This document shows, in pieces, positions 37,405-44,244 of a stretch of 64,000 nucleotides of DNA (its first letter is position 1; each line of letters opens with the position of its first letter). This stretch comes from Actinomyces denticolens. Lineage in GTDB: Bacteria > Actinomycetota > Actinomycetes > Actinomycetales > Actinomycetaceae. The DNA lies in NCBI RefSeq assembly GCF_002072185.1, contig NZ_MVIW01000002.1:1-64000 (forward strand), in the 5' to 3' direction. A program made the position numbers and the translations under genes. The notes beneath the pieces were generated by a model. That model was given only the letters and a program-made list of their open reading frames with translations, was not told the origin of the DNA and did not search any database.

Positions 37405-39360
37405 CTATAAGAGCTGTCCCAAGCGCTCGTCCATCCATGTCGACTCAATGAGCCGACGATCCAGAATGGACTGCCGGGAGTTGAAGCGATGCCCTTCCCC
37501 GGGAAAGATGGATAGCGTCACATCCGCTCCGGCCACGAGCAGGTTCTCGTACAAGAAGATCGATTGCTCCGGTGTGGTCGCGGAATTCTCATCCGAATCC
37601 CCGCAGGTCAGGAGGAAGGGGATCCTTCGATGGTCGCGGCTGTCGGGGAGGATGGACATCATGCGGTAGAGAGCAGGGTCTGAGGCGGATGTCCGGCGAT
37701 CGTGCTCGAACCCGGCCGGAGTCGTGTACCGATCGTATGCGCCGCTGCGCAGCAGGACGCCCGTAGGGGAGGAGGCGCCTCGCAGCACGGAGATAGCGGC
37801 GAGCGCGGCGCCGAAACTGTGCCCGCCGAGGAAAGGCGTGCCCGCCGATGGCAGTTCCTCGGCGATCATTCCCAGTGCGGCCTCCCAGGCACTGTTCAAC
37901 TCGGAGAGGATGTCTTGAGCCTCGAGCCTTGACAAGGCTAGGTAATCGATGCCGACCCGGACTACCGGTCGTGATCCGGCATGGCACCATCGGACGCTGT
38001 CCGGCTGGAGCATGCCGAGATCGAGATGCGCGGGGCGGCGTTCTTGGGTAGGAAGCGACCAGGCGTTGGCGAACCAGACCAGGGGCGGGGCGCTCCTCGC
38101 GGACTCGGCCGAGGTGACGTCGACGGTGCGCTCAGGAAGGACACGGGTCACGGTTACTGCCGACTGCCCCATGCTCGGATCCTCCGTCGAGGGGCACCAC
38201 AGGATCGGCGCGGAAGGCTCCTCGGGGGCCTCGCGCGAGGGCTGTGCGCTGGGGACGGCGACCAGGCGGTGGCCGCCATCAATGGTGATCACCTGGACGT
38301 TGTCATCGGTGCTGCCGGGCAGGACGCGGTCGATGGGATGGTCGCCGCTCCACGAGCCCCCAGGCCAGCGCAGGACATGGGGCGTGCGGAGCTCGACCCA
38401 GACGCCGTTAAGCCCCGGAATGCCGGTGTAGTGGCTGACGCCGTCGTCCACGACGGCCAGGACCGAGCCATCATCCACGCGGTAGGACGTGGTCTCTTCC
38501 TCGAGCCGCTCGGTGAAGACTGGAATGACGCTCTCGCCCAGTCGGCGGTGGGCGACGGAGCCGCGCGGCAGATCGCCGACGAGCGAGACTGACGGCTCAG
38601 CATCCTCCGCCTCCGGCGGGCCGCCACTGACCAGGTACTGGTGGACATGATCCTCGCGGAGGAAATCCGCCAGTTCCTGGGGTGTGCCGGCCACTCCGAT
38701 GAGGAAGGGGCTGCCCGGCTCGATCAGCACCACCGAGCCTTGTGGGAGACCGGGCAGGGGGCGGTCGTCGATCATGACAGTGCACAGGGATGAGGTGAAG
38801 AACTCCTCCACCGTCGCATCTGGCCATATGGATGCCCCAGTGCTGTCCCGGGTGATGACCTCGGATGGCTGGTGCTCAGGCCGGAGCCAGACGACATGGT
38901 CGCCGAAGGACCACAGGCGCGTCGTCCCCGCCTGATTGGGCCTGAGGCCCAGGAGGGAGCGCGTGCTCGCGCCCCAGCGGACCGGCTCTGCCCCCACCTC
39001 GGCGCAGGCGCTGACATCGACACGGCCGTCGTCCCTCCAGGTGGAGAGCACCCACCCCTTCGGGCCATAGGGGAGGGGAAGCCCGTCCCCACGCTCGGAG
39101 AAGAGGGCTGGGCGATCGTTCACCACGGTGCCCAGGTATCCATGCGGGACGCTGGAGGAGACGATGTCGCCGGACTGCCGGTCGTAGGTCACGCCCCTGT
39201 ACCGGAGTAGGTCCATTCGCGGCCGGGGAACGCTGCGGAACACGGGCGCCTCGAGAACGGCCCTCGCCCCGGTGCGGTGGTCGACGAGCGTGTGAATGCT
39301 CAGTTGATTGAGCCCTTGCTTGCGGTGCTGGATCGGTAGCGTGGTGATGCTCGCGCTCAT
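37405..39360 (-). CDS. Prolyl-oligopeptidase-like serine hydrolase
   Basis: A 651-aa protein with the S9-family layout. The N-terminal 400 residues look like a divergent beta-propeller (WVLSTWRDDGRV, GVWVELRTPHVLRWPGG and similar strands). The C-terminal alpha/beta-hydrolase domain has the nucleophile in GGHSFGAALA, Asp in LLTCGDSDENS and His in FPGEGHRF. No signal peptide is visible, so it is predicted cytoplasmic. AAAGGA lies 6 nt before the ATG and the ABC gene ends 12 nt upstream. In the operon it might process or degrade the peptide or its leader; both are guesses. Confidence 0.75.
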   Translation of the reverse strand: MSASITTLPIQHRKQGLNQLSIHTLVDHRTGARAVLEAPVFRSVPRPRMDLLRYRGVTYDRQSGDIVSSSVPHGYLGTVVNDRPALFSERGDGLPLPYGPKGWVLSTWRDDGRVDVSACAEVGAEPVRWGASTRSLLGLRPNQAGTTRLWSFGDHVVWLRPEHQPSEVITRDSTGASIWPDATVEEFFTSSLCTVMIDDRPLPGLPQGSVVLIEPGSPFLIGVAGTPQELADFLREDHVHQYLVSGGPPEAEDAEPSVSLVGDLPRGSVAHRRLGESVIPVFTERLEEETTSYRVDDGSVLAVVDDGVSHYTGIPGLNGVWVELRTPHVLRWPGGSWSGDHPIDRVLPGSTDDNVQVITIDGGHRLVAVPSAQPSREAPEEPSAPILWCPSTEDPSMGQSAVTVTRVLPERTVDVTSAESARSAPPLVWFANAWSLPTQERRPAHLDLGMLQPDSVRWCHAGSRPVVRVGIDYLALSRLEAQDILSELNSAWEAALGMIAEELPSAGTPFLGGHSFGAALAAISVLRGASSPTGVLLRSGAYDRYTTPAGFEHDRRTSASDPALYRMMSILPDSRDHRRIPFLLTCGDSDENSATTPEQSIFLYENLLVAGADVTLSIFPGEGHRFNSRQSILDRRLIESTWMDERLGQLL

Positions 39361-39372
39361 GGGATGTCCTTT

Positions 39373-41109
39373 CTATACCCCTGACAGGGCAAGCGCTGGG
39401 ACTTCCCTGAGCCTGCCGGATTCCATGCGATAGGCGCGATCGGTTGTGGCGAACAGGCGTGCGTCGTGGGTGGTGACGATGATGCAGTGGTCGCGCCGCA
39501 GGTCGACCAGCGTGGAGATGAGACGGTCAGTGGAGTCGTCATCGAGGGCGGCTGTGGGCTCGTCCAGGAGCAGTACTCGAGGATTGAGGGCGAGGACCCG
39601 GGCGATCGCCAACCGCGCTCGCTCCCCACCACTGATCCGCGCGCCGCGCTCCCCAAGCATGGTGTCCGTTCCACTGCGGTCCCCCAACTGGTCCAGGTCC
39701 AGTCCGACTCTGCGGCACAGGCTGCGGATACGCTCCTCGCTGATGCCGGGACTGACGGTCTCGAAATTCTCCATGAGGGTCCCGCTGCGGAAGAAGGGCT
39801 CCTGGGGGCAGAGTTGGACGATGCGGTTCCACCCCTCAGTCCCCGTCTCCTCAGGGGAGAGACCTGACACGGTGATGCTGCCGCGGCTGGGGTGATTCGC
39901 GCCGGCGATCAAACTCAGCAGGGTCGATTTCCCGCTTCCTGAGGGGCCGACGATCGCCACGATCTCCCCGCAGCGGGCTGTGAGGCTGACCGAGTCCAGG
40001 AGCACAGTGCTCTTGGGGCCGGTCGAGATGGAATAGTCGGCCTCCCTGACCAGAAGCGCGCCGTCGCTGGGTGCGCTGACTGGGATCCGCGGGGAGGGGT
40101 GCCATTCCTCATCGGATTCCAGGAAGTCATGGATCCGGGTGAGAGCGGCCCATGAGGTGGCCACACCCGTGCGGACGCCGGAAGCCGCTTGGAGTGGGCC
40201 GTAGAGCTGGGGCGTGAGGGTGGCCAGCGCGGCCAGCGCGCCAGGGCTCATGCTTCCCCGGATGACTGAGTGACCGCCGATGATGAGGACGGCGACGGTG
40301 CCCAGGGCGCCGACGAGGTCGAGGCAGGAGGAGAATGCGCTGTCCACGGTGATCATGCGGATGTGGGACCGGCGCACGTCGGCGGCGGCCTGCTCGGCGC
40401 GGCGCTCATCGGAGGGGATATCCGCCGTCGTGCGGGAGAAGAGGTGACCCGCGACGCCCACGCGCTCGATGACGGAGCCGCTGAACAGTGACATGGCGTC
40501 GAGCATGTGGTCGGTGGTCGCGCCAAGGGCGCGGGCCACTCTCTCGGTGGGCAGGATGAGAATCACTGCCAGCGCGAAGACCACGAGGGTGATGCTGAAG
40601 GAGCGGGACCACATGATGCCCAACAGGATCCCCAGCCGTGCCACGAGTCCGAAGCACTGGGGCAGGATCGTGGAGACGAAGGACTGCGCCTGCGCGGTGT
40701 CATTGGTGATCTGCGAGAGCAGGGCGCCGCTGGGGGCGGCGGTGACTCGTGAGGAGGGCAGATGGGTGAGCTTGATGAGCATGAGCACGCGGAGCCGCTC
40801 CTGGAAACGCTGCCCGGTGAAGGCGGTCATCCGCTGCGAGGCCACCGACACAACCGTGCTGGCCACTGCGGCCAGCGCAGTGAGCATGCCTGGGATGAGG
40901 AGATCCGAGCCGGATATGCCCGGTCTCACGCTGTCGATGATGCGCTGGAGCATCAGTGGCGACACAGTGCTCAGGGCCGCCTGGGCGGCGAGCAGGATCG
41001 AGGCGATGATGATCGAAGGTGCCGATGCTCGCAGTGCCCGGCCGCATGTGGACGACAGGACGCGGCGAGAAAGGCTCATGCCAGGGCGACGAGTTGACGG
41101 TTCCGCCAT
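39373..41109 (-). CDS. ABC exporter (fused permease-ATPase), candidate bacteriocin transporter
   Basis: A 578-aa half-transporter. The membrane domain has six predicted segments in residues about 25-310. The ATPase domain has Walker A GPSGSGKST, Q-loop CPQEPF, signature ISGGERARLA, Walker B VLLLDEP and H-loop THDARLF. There is no N-terminal C39 peptidase domain, so leader removal must be done by another enzyme. ATG 41109 has GGGAGG about 10 nt upstream and overlaps the MauE-thioredoxin gene by 34 nt; ATG 41079, with a 4-nt overlap, is the alternative. It is the likely export route for the defensin-like peptides. Confidence 0.88.
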   Translation of the reverse strand: MAEPSTRRPGMSLSRRVLSSTCGRALRASAPSIIIASILLAAQAALSTVSPLMLQRIIDSVRPGISGSDLLIPGMLTALAAVASTVVSVASQRMTAFTGQRFQERLRVLMLIKLTHLPSSRVTAAPSGALLSQITNDTAQAQSFVSTILPQCFGLVARLGILLGIMWSRSFSITLVVFALAVILILPTERVARALGATTDHMLDAMSLFSGSVIERVGVAGHLFSRTTADIPSDERRAEQAAADVRRSHIRMITVDSAFSSCLDLVGALGTVAVLIIGGHSVIRGSMSPGALAALATLTPQLYGPLQAASGVRTGVATSWAALTRIHDFLESDEEWHPSPRIPVSAPSDGALLVREADYSISTGPKSTVLLDSVSLTARCGEIVAIVGPSGSGKSTLLSLIAGANHPSRGSITVSGLSPEETGTEGWNRIVQLCPQEPFFRSGTLMENFETVSPGISEERIRSLCRRVGLDLDQLGDRSGTDTMLGERGARISGGERARLAIARVLALNPRVLLLDEPTAALDDDSTDRLISTLVDLRRDHCIIVTTHDARLFATTDRAYRMESGRLREVPALALSGV

Positions 41110-41867
41110 GACTGGAGCACCTCCCTGCAGTCACGAAGCCCGGAGGCGACCTGGGCATGCGCGGGATCGGTGGTGGACAGGGAGACGACAGCCGGGTAGG
41201 AGGGAATGCCGACGCCGGCGTCGCGCAGCGAGACGGCCGGATCGGAGTCGCGGTCAATCCAGTGGATCGTGCCGTCGAGCTCAGAGTCGCCGATGCGGTG
41301 GTCCTCCATCACGGCAAGTGCGGAGCAAGCGCTGCAGGTGGGGGACAGGACTACGTAGAGGCGGTTGTGATCGCCCTGGCCGATCTCCACATGCCTCCAC
41401 CGGTTCCACAGCCGCATCGCTGCGGTCATGACGACGGCGGTGACCACGGCGACGTAGAGGCGCTCCGGCCGCGGGCTTGCCGCCTCCGGGCTGCTCAGGG
41501 CGCTGGCCACCAGTGCGACCGCGGTCAGGGCGCATCCCCAGATATGCGCCGCACCGACCCGCATGCCGGCAATGCCGAAGCATCCGCATTCCTGTCCTCT
41601 CAGGGTGGTGGCGCCGACGACGAATCCCGCGTAGATGATCGCCAGCGCCAGGAAGGCGATCCGCTGGTCTGCCGCAGCCAGGGCCAGGAGGGACACGAGG
41701 ATCTCTGCGGTGATGACAAACGCGCTCGACAAATGGAGGGTAAGGAAATTTGCCCCCTCGGGCCATGCCAACTCCCTGTGGGCGGCAGCCCAGATCTTGG
41801 CGCTGGCAGTCCCCAGGAGTACTCCTGTGGCCCCGCCGATGAGCATGGTGATGAGAATGCTGCTCAT
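41076..41867 (-). CDS. MauE-like membrane protein fused to a thioredoxin-like domain
   Basis: A 263-aa protein. Residues 1-155 hold four to five membrane segments in the MauE/DoxX-like arrangement, with ASAKIW in the first helix and the C94-G-C96-F-G motif typical of MauE. The C-terminal part (about 168-263) is thioredoxin-like with VVLSPTCSACS, C178 and C181 forming a CxxC, and GIPSYPAVVSL as the cis-Pro-type loop. MauE proteins are linked to disulfide formation. In an operon for six-cysteine peptides, this is a strong candidate for the disulfide-forming machinery. AAGGAG lies 9 nt before the ATG. Confidence 0.75.
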   Translation of the reverse strand: MSSILITMLIGGATGVLLGTASAKIWAAAHRELAWPEGANFLTLHLSSAFVITAEILVSLLALAAADQRIAFLALAIIYAGFVVGATTLRGQECGCFGIAGMRVGAAHIWGCALTAVALVASALSSPEAASPRPERLYVAVVTAVVMTAAMRLWNRWRHVEIGQGDHNRLYVVLSPTCSACSALAVMEDHRIGDSELDGTIHWIDRDSDPAVSLRDAGVGIPSYPAVVSLSTTDPAHAQVASGLRDCREVLQSWRNRQLVALA

Positions 41868-42109
41868 GAGGATGTCTCCTTGGTGTCGCCGCCCTGCGGG
41901 GCGTGAATGAGGATGCCGGATTCCGTTGCGGCGCTGACGATCGGGGGTAGAGGGGTGGGTATTGGATGGCTCAAGGCGTGATTAATGAGGTCTCCGCTCT
42001 CCTCGTCCAGTTCGTGAATAGCGAGATGGTGGAGGTCGGCGATGGTCCAGCCGCCGTTGTCCAGGTGCGTCAGAATCATTCCGTCAGCGAGCCGCCATTG
42101 TTGATCCAT
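41864..42109 (-). CDS. Small PqqD-like protein
   Basis: An 81-aa protein. WRLADGMILTHLDNGGWTIAD, followed by L-D-E at about 35-37 and L-I at about 42-43, matches the pattern of PqqD-fold proteins, which bind leader peptides in many ribosomal peptide pathways. The C-terminal 30 residues are Pro/Ser-rich and not part of that pattern. ATG 42109 was chosen for AAAGGTG 9 nt upstream. It overlaps the upstream gene by 34 nt and the downstream MauE gene by 4 nt (ATGA). The assignment rests on pattern only. Confidence 0.5.
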   Translation of the reverse strand: MDQQWRLADGMILTHLDNGGWTIADLHHLAIHELDEESGDLINHALSHPIPTPLPPIVSAATESGILIHAPQGGDTKETSS

Positions 42110-43227
42110 GATGTCACCCACCTTTCAATTTCAACGGTTTTCTTCACGTCGTGCGCGTACTTCTGTCTGAGGAAGGGATCCTGGCCGATGATTGCCAGTC
42201 CGTCAGGATCGATGCAGCTATTTGCGGCTAGAGTCCCATCCCTCAGTTCCTCCTGCCAGGAGGGCCACATCGACACAGCTTCCGAGACGGCTCGTAGACG
42301 GGCCGCCGCATGATCGTTGACTGGATCGCGACCCTGGGCCCGGAACAGGGCCGCATCGAGGGTGCGAATCCCATTCCTGATCTCTTCCGAGCGCTGGGCG
42401 TATGGGACTCGGGCGAATGCTGTGAGGACCTCGGGATCATGCGCGGGGCGGTACGGGGCTCGGGACGACCCGGGGGATCCGGCGGGATCATTGGAGGCGG
42501 TCCATAGGAGCTGACTGACCCGGGGGGACAATCCTGAGAGTGCGTCCTCCCAGGAGGACAGGGAGATGATCCGGGCGACATCGATCGTCTGGAGAGCGTC
42601 GATACTGAGCCACTGCGGCTCCATCTCGACGACGGTGAGGCCTTCCTCCGCCTCGTTTCCCGCTCCGTGATCGTGGCCGTGCGCGTCGTCCGCTTTCCCA
42701 AGGATCCGACGTAGAAGGCCCCTGGTGGCAGCTGGAGCGGACTGCTCGCTGGAGATGGCGCCGATCACGTCGCGGATGCCGCGGGCGTCGATCGCCGTCG
42801 CCGGCCCGGTCTTGGGTGAAGTCTCCGGCTGGTGCCGTCTCATCAGGGACGTGAGGTAGTGCGGGATGGCCGTGTCGACGGGAGTCAGGGAGTCGATCGT
42901 GTCGCTGTCGCTGTGGCGGGCCAGCGCGGCCCCGAGGACCTCCTCCCCCTGGCGGAGGCTGCTTGCGCCCACGGAGTCATACAGATCCTGGGCCATGGGC
43001 TGAACATTGTCACCGACGAGCGCGGTGCCGGGAGTCAGTTGAAGGGCGCCGATGAAGACCGACTGGCCCAGCGGTGGGCGGACATCGGCGATGCGGGCGA
43101 GGAGGAATCGAAGGGAGACCGCGGTGTGCTGCTCGGCCAGGGATTTCTCCGTGGTCGGCTGCCAGGATCCTGTGCTCTTGGACAGGAGTGTGCAGGCACT
43201 GGCCCAGGGGGTATGCTTGAGATCCAT
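42076..43227 (-). CDS. Hypothetical 383-aa protein of the bacteriocin operon
   Basis: Unrecognised. No signal peptide or membrane segment is present. The middle has a His/Asp-rich stretch (AHGHDHG) in a low-complexity linker at about 207-225. A C-terminal helical part with WPSWQEELRDG and WVTSWINNG follows. It has two Cys. It starts at ATG 43227, 96 nt after the stop of the second defensin gene; longer in-frame upstream sequence is Arg/Pro-rich shadow reading. It is the first large gene after the peptide genes, the usual place for immunity or maturation functions, but the sequence does not decide between them. Confidence 0.6.
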   Translation of the reverse strand: MDLKHTPWASACTLLSKSTGSWQPTTEKSLAEQHTAVSLRFLLARIADVRPPLGQSVFIGALQLTPGTALVGDNVQPMAQDLYDSVGASSLRQGEEVLGAALARHSDSDTIDSLTPVDTAIPHYLTSLMRRHQPETSPKTGPATAIDARGIRDVIGAISSEQSAPAATRGLLRRILGKADDAHGHDHGAGNEAEEGLTVVEMEPQWLSIDALQTIDVARIISLSSWEDALSGLSPRVSQLLWTASNDPAGSPGSSRAPYRPAHDPEVLTAFARVPYAQRSEEIRNGIRTLDAALFRAQGRDPVNDHAAARLRAVSEAVSMWPSWQEELRDGTLAANSCIDPDGLAIIGQDPFLRQKYAHDVKKTVEIERWVTSWINNGGSLTE

Positions 43228-43322
43228 CGGTGTGAGCCTTGATCTAGGAGATTGGTCGGGGCTCGGGGCCCGTCCCGCGCCGTGCCAGCGGCGCGGGACG
43301 GGCCCCAATGCTCGCTGCGGAC

Positions 43323-43532
43323 TCAGCGGTAGCAGACGCAGGTCTGGCGAACGAGACCGCGGCAGTAACCGCCGCGACGGCCAATGCTGAGGCAGTGGCT
43401 GTGGCACTGATACGCGTTGAACGGGCAGCCGAAGCCCTCGGCGTCCTCGAGGGGGGTGCGGGTCTCGGCGTTGATGTCGTCGCCGAGCTCGTTGGCGGCC
43501 AGGTCGGCGGTGCGGCGGGTGAACTTGTCCAT
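43323..43532 (-). CDS. Defensin-like bacteriocin precursor 1 (actifensin-like)
   Basis: A 69-aa precursor. The leader is residues 1-32, starting [12 protein letters not shown] and ending Ala-Glu. The mature part (33-69) starts GFGC. Its Cys are at 36, 43, 47, 57, 65 and 67, a C-x6-C-x3-C-x9-C-x7-C-x-C pattern. CxxxC, GGYC and CxC together are the cysteine-stabilised alpha-beta signature. The opening GFGCP, YQC and RGGYC closely match fungal/invertebrate defensins such as plectasin and eurocin, and the Actinomyces bacteriocin actifensin. Plectasin binds lipid II. AAAGGA lies 9-10 nt before the ATG. The gene is second in the operon. Confidence 0.92.
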   Translation of the reverse strand: MDKFTRRTADLAANELGDDINAETRTPLEDAEGFGCPFNAYQCHSHCLSIGRRGGYCRGLVRQTCVCYR

Positions 43533-43664
43533 CAGTGTGTTCCTTTCTGGATCTCTTCCGGTCGGATTATCCGGAAGGGTCTTGGTGCGCGAGAGGCTTC
43601 CGCGCACCTTCCCCGGATCGGGGAAGTCTGTGGTTTGTGTTCCTGGTTCTGAGTTCTTCGGAGA

Positions 43665-43868
43665 TCAGTGGCAGCGGCATGAGAGATTGAGGAATCCCCC
43701 GCAGTAGCCGCCCCTGTAGCCGATGGCCTTGCAGTGCATGATGCAGGGGTAGTCGGTCATGGGGCAGCTGAATTCGGCCCCCTCGGTAGGGGGTTTGGTC
43801 TCCGAATCGAGGGCTTGGGTGAAGGTGGCGTCGGCGAGAGTCGCGGTGCGGCGGGCGAACTGTTTCAT
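43665..43868 (-). CDS. Defensin-like bacteriocin precursor 2
   Basis: A 67-aa precursor and first gene of the operon. The leader MKQFARRTATLA..., ending Ala-Glu at 31-32, matches that of the next gene at about half its positions. The mature part (33-67) has Cys at 35, 42, 46, 56, 64 and 66, exactly the same spacing as precursor 1, with the shared IGYRGGYC block. It starts FSC rather than GFGC and differs in the first loop and after GGYC, so the two products may have different targets or act together. AAAGGA lies about 10 nt before the ATG, as in precursor 1. Confidence 0.88.
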   Translation of the reverse strand: MKQFARRTATLADATFTQALDSETKPPTEGAEFSCPMTDYPCIMHCKAIGYRGGYCGGFLNLSCRCH

Positions 43869-44162
43869 GCCCGGTGTCCTTTCTCTTTCTTGAGGGAGCG
43901 TCTTATGCCTGGGGGACTCCCGTGCTGTCAGAGGGGTCGTTGCTCAAGATCGTCGTGGATTCGGCTTCGCAAGGATTCTCTCCATGGTCGGTGAGGGTTC
44001 CCTGAAGGTTTCTCATCTCTTGGTGATGATTGAAGTCTAGGGAATACGTAAATGCGGAGGAATGGGTGGAAGGAAGGAATTGAAGAGCCGGTGTCACCCT
44101 TATGGCTGAGAAGTGGGAGAGCAGAAGGAAGGATGGAGTGGCGGTCGACCTGATCATGCGTC
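43869..44162. other. AT-richer promoter region of the defensin operon
   Basis: About 290 nt with markedly lower GC than the backbone and no convincing gene. It should contain the operon promoter and any response-regulator site. A 37-codon minus-strand frame (43903-44016) has no properly spaced ribosome site. No -35/-10 pair could be fixed by eye. Confidence 0.5.
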
Positions 44163-44198
44163 GCGCCGCGGCAACGCTCGAAGGCGTTGCCGCGGCGC
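44163..44198 (-). terminator. Hairpin terminator after the MacB-type permease
   Basis: GCGCCGCGGCAACGC (44163-44177) pairs perfectly with 44184-44198 around loop TCGAAG, 47 nt beyond the permease stop. It separates the transporter transcript from the defensin operon. Confidence 0.75.
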
Positions 44199-44244
44199 AA
44201 AGGGGTGGCGTCGATGAAAGCGGGGCTCGGTCGGTGCGACCCGT

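Noticed and set aside
43903-44016. A 37-codon minus-strand frame upstream of the defensin genes, possibly a third small peptide.
   Set aside because: The only purine-rich stretch touches the ATG directly, there is no signal peptide or leader like the defensins, and the region is better explained as the operon promoter.
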